NCBI GenBank assembly: GCA_963800275.1
Contig: CAWDAI010000006.1
Span: forward strand, 186,001-250,000
DNA from: JAFMJV01 sp963800275
GTDB taxonomy: Bacteria > Chloroflexota > Limnocylindria > Limnocylindrales > CSP1-4
Reading direction: 5' to 3'
Length of the DNA stretch: 64,000 bases
The notes beneath the pieces were generated by a model. The model had not been told where the DNA came from. It was given only the letters and a program-made list of their open reading frames with translations, and did not search any database. Below, piece after piece: positions 7,624 to 15,275 of this stretch; the first letter of the stretch is position 1, and every line of letters begins with the position of its first letter. The position numbers and the translations under genes were made by a program.

Positions 7624-8396
7624 GCGTCCACCTCCAACCCGGCCTGCTCGAGGATGGTGGCCGCCGCGGGCGAAGCCAACCACTCGACGAACGCGGCCGC
7701 ATCGGCGCGGTCGCTGACCTGCACCACGCCGTAGTCAGCGATCGCGCCGACCCCGGCCGGCAGAGGCACGGTGCGCACGGCGGTGGAGGCGAGGGCATCG
7801 GTGCGGTAGACGAACCCGGCGTCGCCCTCGCCCAGCTCGACCTTGGCCAGGGTGGTGCGCACGTTGTCTTCGTGCGAGACGATGTTGGCCTCGACCGCCG
7901 CGGCGAACGCGGCCGGGTCGGGCATCGTGGCTGCCAGCGCCCCGATCGTGCTCGCCGCATAGGCGGCGATGGGGGAGGCCGAGACGGTGCCGATGATGCG
8001 CGTACCGGGGCTGGCCAGGTCGGCCGGAGCAGCGACTCGTGCGTCGGCGGCCGGCGCGACGAGCACGACCCGGTTGTGGGCCAGCAGGCGAGGCTCGGAC
8101 GCGGTCAGTCCGGCCGCTGACAGCTCGTCCGGACGTAGGGTGTCGGCGGACATGAAGACATCCGGCTCGGCGCCCTCCGAGATCTGTGCCGCGAGCAGGC
8201 TCGATGCCCCCGTCGAGACGGTCAGCGGCTGGTCCGGGTGCTGTGCCAGCCAGGCCGACTCCAACTGGCCCATGAGCGGCCCGAGCGAGGCCGCCGCGAA
8301 GACGGTCAGAGCCGACCCGCCGGAGGCCGTGGCGCAGGCCGCCAACAGCAGGGTCAGCAGGGCCGTGGCGAGCAGGCTACCCAGGCGCGGGCTCAT
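7620..8396 (-). CDS. modA: molybdate-binding lipoprotein
   Basis: A periplasmic-type binding protein of 258 residues with a lipoprotein signal (TLLLAAC, cleavage before Cys20). The mature part begins LTVFAAASLGPLMGQLE, the ModA signature in which the AAAS segment binds the oxyanion, followed by GASSLLAAQISEGAEPDVF and later GDAGFVYRTDAL. It should capture molybdate outside the membrane and deliver it to ModB. The start overlaps the stop of the HTH-TOBE gene (ATGA) and its stop overlaps modB (CTGA), so the three genes form one tightly coupled operon read in the order regulator, modA, modB. Confidence 0.9.
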   Translation of the reverse strand: MSPRLGSLLATALLTLLLAACATASGGSALTVFAAASLGPLMGQLESAWLAQHPDQPLTVSTGASSLLAAQISEGAEPDVFMSADTLRPDELSAAGLTASEPRLLAHNRVVLVAPAADARVAAPADLASPGTRIIGTVSASPIAAYAASTIGALAATMPDPAAFAAAVEANIVSHEDNVRTTLAKVELGEGDAGFVYRTDALASTAVRTVPLPAGVGAIADYGVVQVSDRADAAAFVEWLASPAAATILEQAGLEVDA

Positions 8397-8815
8397 CGTC
8401 CTGGCAGCTCCACCATCACGTCGGTGGCCTTGACGGTGCAGACCACCTCGTCACCGGGCGCGAGGTCCAGTTCCTCTGAGGCCTCCCGCGTGATGAGGCT
8501 CACGAGGCGGTGCGGTCCGGCCTGGACCTCCACCACTGCGGCCACGCCATCACGCTCCACGCGCGTGACCACGCCCGGGAAGCGATTACGCGCCGACTGC
8601 GCCACGATCGGACGGCCCGCGCCCTCGCGCCGGCGTTCGGCGGCGAGACGGCTGATGTCGGCCTGGCTGACCGTGCGCTGCCCGCCGGGCGTGAGCGTGA
8701 CCTCGAGGCGACCACGCTCGGCCCAGCGGCGCAGGGTGTCCGGGCTCACGCCCAGCCGGGCGGCCGCCTCACCGATGCGGAGGTTCGGCTCCGTACCTTG
8801 CTTTTCTTTGGCCAT
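8393..8815 (-). CDS. helix-turn-helix / TOBE (molbindin-type) regulator
   Basis: A 140-residue protein. Residues about 10-55 form an excisionase/MerR-like helix-turn-helix (IGEAAARLGVSPDTLRRWAE then GRLEVTLTPGGQRTVSQADI). Residues about 75-140 form one TOBE domain (RNRFPGVVTRVERDG, then VSLITREASEELDLAPGDEV), the fold that binds molybdate or tungstate. It probably senses molybdate and controls the downstream modA-modB genes. A DNA-binding domain fused to TOBE ahead of modA is a recurrent arrangement. I use ATG 8815; the longer frame to 8839 adds residues without similarity. There is no clear ribosome binding site. Confidence 0.82.
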   Translation of the reverse strand: MAKEKQGTEPNLRIGEAAARLGVSPDTLRRWAERGRLEVTLTPGGQRTVSQADISRLAAERRREGAGRPIVAQSARNRFPGVVTRVERDGVAAVVEVQAGPHRLVSLITREASEELDLAPGDEVVCTVKATDVMVELPGR

Positions 8816-8851
8816 GCGAGCGATTATGCCGCACGGCACGTGACGTGCGTG

Positions 8852-9613
8852 TTACCCGATGCCGCGGGCCGCACTCTCGGGCTCGAGCAGCCAGACGGCG
8901 TTGGGGCGAATGGCTGCCTGTGCCGGCAGGCGGGTCAGATCGATCGGTGTCTGGAAACACTCGGCCACCACGTCGCGTTTGCCGGCGCCGGGCACCATGA
9001 CCACGATGACCCTGGCCGCAGCCAGCAGGAACGGAGCCAAGGTCACGCGGGCCACGTGCGGCTCGACTTCGACCGGTGCCCCCACCGACAGGACGGGCAC
9101 CGTCGTCTCTTCCGTAGGCGCCGTGCCCGGGAACGTGGAGAGGATGTGGCCGTCGGGCCCGACACCCAGGAGCAGGACGTCGAACGAGGGCGTGTCGTCA
9201 CGGCGGGGCAGCGCCCCTTCGATCTCTTGCGCGTAGCGAGCGGCCGCCCAGGCGGCGTCGTGGCCACCGGCGATGGCTTCATCCACGGGCATGGGGTGCA
9301 GGACGGCGCCGGGACCGCCGTCGACCGCCAGCCACTCGCGCAGGGCCGCGGCCCAGTTGCGGTCGGGATGGTCCAGCGGCACGAAGCGTTCGTCACCCTG
9401 CCACACATGGACATGAGGCCACTCCACCCGCGCCGCCCGGGGATCGTCCCGCAGCAGCGTGAAGAGCGCCGAGGCGGATGAGCCGCCGGTGAGCGCGAGG
9501 TGCGCCGAGCCGCGTTCGCGCACGCCGGCCCGCAGACCGTCGACCAGCAGGTCCAGGGCTCGTTCGGCGATCTCGGCCGGCGATCCGCAGACCATGACGG
9601 AAGTGTCTCTCAT
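8852..9613 (-). CDS. pgl: 6-phosphogluconolactonase
   Basis: A 253-residue protein of the DevB/SOL family that hydrolyses 6-phosphogluconolactone to 6-phosphogluconate, the second step of the oxidative pentose-phosphate pathway. Motifs: LALTGGSSASALFTLL, VWQGDERFVPLDHPDRN and LLGVGPDGHILSTFPG. The length is normal for the family. Its ATG overlaps the opcA stop by four bases (ATGA), making it the last gene of the tkt-pgi-gnd-zwf-opcA-pgl operon. Confidence 0.92.
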   Translation of the reverse strand: MRDTSVMVCGSPAEIAERALDLLVDGLRAGVRERGSAHLALTGGSSASALFTLLRDDPRAARVEWPHVHVWQGDERFVPLDHPDRNWAAALREWLAVDGGPGAVLHPMPVDEAIAGGHDAAWAAARYAQEIEGALPRRDDTPSFDVLLLGVGPDGHILSTFPGTAPTEETTVPVLSVGAPVEVEPHVARVTLAPFLLAAARVIVVMVPGAGKRDVVAECFQTPIDLTRLPAQAAIRPNAVWLLEPESAARGIG

Positions 9614-10884
9614 GGGGTCTTGTCTCCTGCGAGTGCCACGGCCTTGGCCAAGGCCTGGGCGAAGAGGCGGTCGTGGCTCGTGCGATCGAGCGCGTCGGCC
9701 AGGTAGGGTGCCTCCTCGAACGCCTCGAGCTTGCTCGCACGCCGCACGACCGAGGCACCGTTCCAGATGGCCGTGGCCAGCAGATGGTCGGCTTGGCGGG
9801 TCACGTTGACCACGGTCCGGGCGTCGCTGCGTCGAGATTCGAGCTCGGTGCGCACGACGGAACCGGTGGCCCGGACAGCGCCGCTGAACTCGACTTCCAC
9901 GGGCCGCACCTCGATCGCGACGTGGTGCCGGCCGCTGCGTGCGACCGCGACCCAGGTATCGTCGTCCGCGGCATGCAGCGGCTCCACGACCTGCAGGCGT
10001 AGCCGGGCCAGCAGCCAGCCCACGAAGAGCACCGCGCGCGAGAGGCGCGCTTCGCCTCCGGGCCGGGCCACGTCCACGCTGATCGAGCGCAGGTGCCGCA
10101 GCTCACGTACGAGCAGCGGGTGGTCGAAGCACGAGGCCAGCAGCTCGCGCCAGAGCATCAGGCGCATCCACGAGACGTCGTGCACCACGAGCCCGCCGCG
10201 AACCGCCTCCGACATGGCTGCGAGCCGGGACAGGCCGTGCCGTCGGAACTGACCGGAGTCGATGAAGAGGCGGTCGCATTCCTCGGACAGCTCGGCGAAG
10301 TCGGCGCGACCGAAGGGCACATCGTCGGGCCACCAGAGCACGACCGGGAGGTCGTGGATGAGCAGCGGCGCCACCGTGCTCGAGAGGTGCTGGGCCAGCT
10401 CGCCGCCGACCTTGATCAGGATCTCCTCGGTGCAGATCTCACTGGAGCCTTTCTCGGGCAGCTGGCAGGAGGCGTAGACGTGGGCCTCGAAGTTGGACGG
10501 TCCGTCGGGATCGGTGGGCGAGAGCACGACCGCACGGGAGGGGTGACGCGAGGCCAGCGTGGCGACCGTGGCCATGGCCCGGTCCACGAGCTCCGGTCGC
10601 GGTGCGACCACGACCAGGGTCAGCACGGAGGTCCGCGTCCGTACCCGCACGCCATCCTCGTGCGAGGACCCGGCCGCGCCCTGCATGTGTCGCGCCAGAC
10701 GGGGATCGCCGTGGGCGAACTCGTGGCCGGCCGAACCGCCGATGGACTCGTGGGTCGCCTCTTCCGCCACCAGGCCCCACAGGCGCGAGAGGGCGTCGGT
10801 GGTCTCGTGGATGGAGCCGGTGCGGACGTGCCAGCGCCAGGTACCGGCCTCGTCGAAGACGATGGGCGCTACAGGCGTCGCCAT
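9610..10884 (-). CDS. opcA: glucose-6-phosphate dehydrogenase assembly protein OpcA
   Basis: A 424-residue OpcA-family protein. Conserved stretches include HPSRAVVLSPTDPDGPSNFE, EICTEEILIKVGGELAQHLS, STVAPLLIHDLPVVLWWPDD and FIDSGQF. OpcA is a redox-responsive allosteric partner required for activity of Zwf in cyanobacteria and present beside zwf in many Actinomycetota and Chloroflexota. Its start lies inside the last 16 bases of zwf in another frame, and its stop overlaps pgl, implying translational coupling with its partner enzyme. Confidence 0.9.
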   Translation of the reverse strand: MATPVAPIVFDEAGTWRWHVRTGSIHETTDALSRLWGLVAEEATHESIGGSAGHEFAHGDPRLARHMQGAAGSSHEDGVRVRTRTSVLTLVVVAPRPELVDRAMATVATLASRHPSRAVVLSPTDPDGPSNFEAHVYASCQLPEKGSSEICTEEILIKVGGELAQHLSSTVAPLLIHDLPVVLWWPDDVPFGRADFAELSEECDRLFIDSGQFRRHGLSRLAAMSEAVRGGLVVHDVSWMRLMLWRELLASCFDHPLLVRELRHLRSISVDVARPGGEARLSRAVLFVGWLLARLRLQVVEPLHAADDDTWVAVARSGRHHVAIEVRPVEVEFSGAVRATGSVVRTELESRRSDARTVVNVTRQADHLLATAIWNGASVVRRASKLEAFEEAPYLADALDRTSHDRLFAQALAKAVALAGDKTP

Positions 10885-12572
10885 CGACGTCCATCGCGTT
10901 GCAGCAGCTTGTCAGCCGCGTCAGGGCCCCAGCTCCCGGCCTCGTATGGCTGCAGGCTGCCGTCCAGCTTGCCCACGACCGCCTCGGCGTCCGCGCGGCG
11001 CTTGCCGGAGCCACCCGACGCGCCCCACTCGTCCCAGGTCTCGTTGAGCGGCGTGACCAGCGACCAGGCGGCCTCGACCTCGTCCGCGCGCGTGAAGAGC
11101 GAGGCATCGCCGAGCATGGCGTCGAGCAGCAGCGTCTCGTAGGCCTCCGGCGCATCCGACAGGAAGGTCGAGCCGTAGGTGAAATCCATGTTCACCGAGC
11201 GCACGTCCAGGCCCAGGTCGGGCACCTTGGCGGCGAAGCGCAGGAGGATGCCTTCGTCGGGCTGGATGCGCATGGCCAGCATGTTGGGTTCGGGATCACT
11301 GGCGCTCTCCTTGAAGAGGGTCAGCGGTGGCTGGTTGAACTGGATGGCGATCTCGGTCGCGCGCCGAGGCAGGTGTTTGCCGGTGCGCAAGTAGAAGGGT
11401 ACGCCCGCCCAACGCCAGTTCTCCACTTCCAGGCGGAGGGCCACATACGTCTCCTTGCTGGAGTCCTTGGCCACGTCCTCCTCCTGCCGGTAGCCCTTGA
11501 CCTTGCGATCGGCGACCCAGCCGCCGGTGTACTGGCCGCGAACGACGTCGGCGTGGATGCGGGCCTCGGTCCACTCCGGGTCGATGGCTCGCAACACGCG
11601 TACCTTCTCGTCGCGCAGGGCGTCGGCCTCGAAGTTGATGGGCGGCTCCATGGCCACCAGGCTGAGCAATTGCATCATGTGGTTCTGGAGGATGTCACGT
11701 GACGCACCGGCCTCCTCGTAGAAAGCGCCGCGGGTGCCCACGCCCAGGTCCTCGGCCACGGTGATCTGCACGTGATCAACGTAGCGGCGGTTCCAGACGG
11801 GCTCGAAGATGCCGTTGGCGAAGCGGAACACCAGCAGGTTGCGCACGGTGTCCTTGCCCAGGTAGTGGTCGATGCGATAGACCTGCGACTCGGCGAAGGA
11901 GCGCATGACCACGTCGTTGAGCTCGCGCCCTGAACGGAGGTCGTGGCCGAAGGGCTTCTCGATGACGATGCGGCTCCAGGCACCCTCGGGGTCGGCCAGC
12001 CCGGCCGCGCCAAGGTTGGTCACGATGTCCTCATAGGCGGAGGGCGGCGTGGCCAGGTAGAAGAGGCGGTTGCCGCGGCAGCCCGCGACAGCGTCGATCT
12101 GGTCGAGGCGCTCGGCCAGGCGAGCGTAGTCCTCGGCCTTGCCGAAGTCGCCGCGCTGGTAGTGGATGGTCTGCGCGAAGTCGTTCCAGAGGGCGCCCTC
12201 GACCTCGGAACGGGAGTGCTCGGTGACGGCGCCCTTCATCTCGTCCGCGAAGGCCGCGTCCGTGTAGGGCCGGCGCGAGTAGCCCACGATGCTGGTCTCG
12301 ACCGGCAGCAGGCCGGCCCGGCGCAGGTTGTAGAAGGCGGGGAAGATCTTGCGGTGCGACAGGTCGCCGGTGGCGCCGAAGACGACCACGATGGCGGGGT
12401 CGGGCACCCGTTCCAGGCGGGTCCCGGCACGCAAGGGATTGGCGCTCGACGCGTCTTCGGCCCCGTCGCGGTGCATGACGTGGCGGTCATGTCGCTCGGG
12501 CGCCCGCCTGCTCGCCGGCGGCTTGGTGGCGGTCCTGCTGACGGTCCTGCTGGCGGGCGACTTGGTGGCCAT
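10869..12572 (-). CDS. zwf: glucose-6-phosphate 1-dehydrogenase
   Basis: A 567-residue enzyme that oxidises glucose 6-phosphate to 6-phosphogluconolactone with NADP. Motifs: the dinucleotide loop VVFGATGDLSHRKIFPA, the active-site RIDHYLGKD, and IVIEKPFGHDL. The start is ATG 12572, 11 bases after the gnd stop; the same frame stays open further upstream but only as a shadow of gnd. Residues about 1-50 are an unusual Lys/Arg/Ser/Thr/Pro-rich extension before the Rossmann domain; an internal ATG (M33, MHRDGAED) would shorten it. It is flanked by gnd and opcA in the same operon. Confidence 0.93.
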   Translation of the reverse strand: MATKSPASRTVSRTATKPPASRRAPERHDRHVMHRDGAEDASSANPLRAGTRLERVPDPAIVVVFGATGDLSHRKIFPAFYNLRRAGLLPVETSIVGYSRRPYTDAAFADEMKGAVTEHSRSEVEGALWNDFAQTIHYQRGDFGKAEDYARLAERLDQIDAVAGCRGNRLFYLATPPSAYEDIVTNLGAAGLADPEGAWSRIVIEKPFGHDLRSGRELNDVVMRSFAESQVYRIDHYLGKDTVRNLLVFRFANGIFEPVWNRRYVDHVQITVAEDLGVGTRGAFYEEAGASRDILQNHMMQLLSLVAMEPPINFEADALRDEKVRVLRAIDPEWTEARIHADVVRGQYTGGWVADRKVKGYRQEEDVAKDSSKETYVALRLEVENWRWAGVPFYLRTGKHLPRRATEIAIQFNQPPLTLFKESASDPEPNMLAMRIQPDEGILLRFAAKVPDLGLDVRSVNMDFTYGSTFLSDAPEAYETLLLDAMLGDASLFTRADEVEAAWSLVTPLNETWDEWGASGGSGKRRADAEAVVGKLDGSLQPYEAGSWGPDAADKLLQRDGRRWRRL

Positions 12573-12583
12573 CGTCAGCGGCC

Positions 12584-13489
12584 CTACTTCTCCCGAATGG
12601 CGTGGCCACCGAACTGCTCGCGCAGCGCGGCCAGCACCTGGGCCGTGTAGGACTCGTCCTGGCGCGAGCGGAAGCGGCTCAGCAGCGACTGCGTGATGAC
12701 CGGTGCCGGCACGTCGAGGTCCATGGCCTCCTGCACCGTCCAGCGGCCCTCGCCCGAGTCGGCCACCCAGCCGCGGACGTCGGACAGGGCCTCGCCGTGT
12801 TCGGCGAAGGCATTGGCCGCCAGCTCCAACAGCCACGAGCGGATGACCGTGCCGTGCTGCCAGGCCTTGGCCACGGCCTCCAGGTCGAGCGGGTACTCCG
12901 AGGCGTGCAGGATCTCGAAGCCTTCGGCGTAGGCCTGCATCAGGCCGTACTCGATGCCGTTGTGGACCATCTTGGTGTAGTGGCCCGAGCCCGCTGGACC
13001 GCAATGGATGTAGCCGCCCTCCGGGGCGAGGGCCTCGAAGATGGGCTCGATGGGCGCGACTGCCTCGCGATCGCCGCCGACCATCGTGCCGTAGCCGTTC
13101 TCCAGGCCCCACACGCCGCCGCTGATGCCCGCGTCGACGAAGTGGATGCCCCGCTCGGCCAGGAGCGCGTGGCGGCGCTTGCTGTCCTTGAAGTTGGCGT
13201 TGCCGCCGTCGATGATGGTGTCACCCGCCGAGAGCAGATCGGCGAACTCCTCCATGGCCATCTCGGTGGCATCGCCCGCCGGCAGCATCAGCCAGACCAC
13301 GCGCGGCGTGGGCAGCTTGGCCACGGCGTCGGCGGGCGTGAACGCTCCGTCGAGGCCCTCGGTCATGATCTCGCGCACCTTCTCTGCGGAGCGGTTCCAG
13401 GTCACCACGTGGTGACCCGCGCGGTGGAGTCGGCGCGCCATGTTGGCGCCCATACGTCCGAGTCCGGCCAGTGCCAGGTCCATTTCCAT
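12584..13489 (-). CDS. gnd: 6-phosphogluconate dehydrogenase, decarboxylating (short class)
   Basis: A 301-residue enzyme converting 6-phosphogluconate to ribulose 5-phosphate and CO2. Motifs: GLGRMGANMARRLHRAGHHV (Rossmann loop, followed by WNRS), IIDGGNANFKDS, the substrate site DAGISGGVWGLENGYGTM, and GSGHYTKMVHNGIEYG with the catalytic Lys. The length matches the short GntZ/YqeC-like class rather than the 470-residue E. coli enzyme. It lies between pgi and zwf, with 42 and 11 bases of spacing. Confidence 0.92.
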   Translation of the reverse strand: MEMDLALAGLGRMGANMARRLHRAGHHVVTWNRSAEKVREIMTEGLDGAFTPADAVAKLPTPRVVWLMLPAGDATEMAMEEFADLLSAGDTIIDGGNANFKDSKRRHALLAERGIHFVDAGISGGVWGLENGYGTMVGGDREAVAPIEPIFEALAPEGGYIHCGPAGSGHYTKMVHNGIEYGLMQAYAEGFEILHASEYPLDLEAVAKAWQHGTVIRSWLLELAANAFAEHGEALSDVRGWVADSGEGRWTVQEAMDLDVPAPVITQSLLSRFRSRQDESYTAQVLAALREQFGGHAIREK

Positions 13490-13531
13490 CAGCTCCTTCT
13501 GGGGCGGCTCGCGCCGCGGTCGCAGGTCAGG

Positions 13532-15275
13532 TCAGGCCAGCGCCTCGGCCACGGCGTTCCGCAGCTCGGCCAGACCGAGGTCAGGGTCGTCGCCCAGGTC
13601 GATGCGGATCGCCGGCAGCTCATGTGCGCCGAAGGCTGCGAAGTCGCCCATGGCCTGGGCGTCGATGAGCACGCCGAACGACTCGTCGCGCCCGGGGATC
13701 TCGATGTCGGCCGGATGGCCGGCGGTGAGCTGGATGAAACAGCCGATCGGCGCACCGCCCTTGTGCAGCTGGCCGGTCGAGTGCAGGAAACGCGGACCGT
13801 AACCCAGGGTGGTAGCCGCGCGAGTGCCGTCACGCAGCGCGGCCTGCAGTTCACGCAGCTGCTCGGTGCGCTCCTCGGTGGGGGCGATGTAGGCGCCGAT
13901 CTGGAGGTAGCCGTGCTGCGGTCGCCGAGCCAGGTGCTCGCGCAGCAGGGCCACGAAGTCTGGTGCCTCGGACGCTCCGGCCATGGGCACACCGTCCGCG
14001 CCGCCCTGGCGCCACAGTCGCAGGGGACCACGCACGGCCGTGGGCTCCGGCGAGGGCAGGCGCTTCTCGTGCGCGTAGGCGCGCAGGACCTCCCTGGTGT
14101 TCTCCTTGGACTCGGTCACGTTGGGCTCGTCGAACGGGTCGAGCTCCAGGCCGATGCCGGCCACCGCCGTGGCGAACTCCCAGCGGAAGAACTCGGCGGC
14201 GACCCACGAGGCCTCGTCGAGCCGGATGTCGATGAGTGGGTGGCCAGCGGCGGTGAGCTTGGCCAGCCCCGCGTCGATCTCCGTGTTCCACTCGTCGTCG
14301 CCGACGGGCCCGAGGCGCACGAACACGCGGTCGTCGTCGTAGACCGCTGGATCGCCCAGGGGCTCGCCATCGACGGGCACGATGCCCACGCCCTGCTTGC
14401 CGGTCGAATTCGGCGATGAGCTGCTCCAGCCACGCCCCCAGCGGGGCGAGGTCCGGTTCGATGACGAAGGTCAGCTTGTCGCGACCGGCCCGAGCCAGCG
14501 CAGCCATGGCGGCACCGAGCACGAGGGCGGGGTTGTCCTCCGAGTCGACCTTGGTGGCCCCGGCCATGATGCGGGCATCCTCGAGCAGGTCGCCGAGGTC
14601 CAGGCGCATGAGCGCGGCCGGCACCAGCCCGACATAGGTGAGGGCGCTGTAGCGGCCGCCCACATCCGATGGGTTGAGGAAGGTCTCGCGGAAGTAGTTG
14701 CTGTGCGGGACGGCCTTGAGCGGGTCACCCGGGTCGGTGATGGAGACGAACTCGTTGCCGGCCCGGCTGTGCGGGAAGCGACCGACGCGGTGCTGCTCCA
14801 GCTCCCAATAATGGGCCAGGAAGGCCAGCGTCTCGGTCGTGGTGCCGGACTTGGTGGCGATGATGCGCAGGGTCGTGGCTGCGTCCAGCTCCTCGTCGTA
14901 GGCCGCGATCGCGGCTGGATCGGTGGAATCGAGCACGTGCACGCGCAGGCCCTTGTCCGAGTCGGGGAAGACCAGGGCCAGCACCTCCGGTGCCAGCGAC
15001 GAGCCGCCCATGCCGCACACGAGCACGTCGGTGTAGCCCTGCCGCTCGATGCCCTCGCCGAAGGCGGTCAGCTCGGCCACCTCGTCCTGGAAGAAGTCGA
15101 TGGCGAAGAGCCAGCCCAGGCGATGGGCGATCTTCTCCGCCACCGCCGGGTCCTCGGTCCAGAGGCTGGTATCACTGTCCCACAGTCGACTGGCCCAGCG
15201 CTCGCCGACGGCCCGGGCGATCGTCTCGTGGACGGTCGCCTCCAGCTCCGCGGGCAGGTTCAGGGTCGTGTCCAT
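13532..15275 (-). CDS. pgi: glucose-6-phosphate isomerase, interrupted by a +1 frameshift
   Basis: Interconverts glucose 6-phosphate and fructose 6-phosphate. The first part (from ATG 15275) reads VLVCGMGGSSLAPEVLALVF, ATKSGTTTETLAF and FVSITDPGDPL. The second part, in another frame, starts VGIVPVDGEPLGDPAVYDDD and runs to 13532. They join at GAATTCG (14411-14405 on this strand): skipping one T gives LIAESTGKQGVGIVPV, the expected family sequence, and a 580-residue product. It resembles the isomerase half of transaldolase-isomerase fusions, but here transaldolase is a separate gene at 49092. The ATG directly follows the tkt stop (TAGATG). Neighbours are intact, so an extra base in the assembly is likely. 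Confidence 0.88.

Noticed and set aside
12602..14419. 605-codon open frame on the plus strand
   Set aside because: Antisense to gnd and pgi, both with conserved catalytic motifs.
13532..15275. pgi as a genuinely decayed pseudogene
   Set aside because: Only one base disrupts it, both halves keep all conserved residues, and the operon around it is intact.
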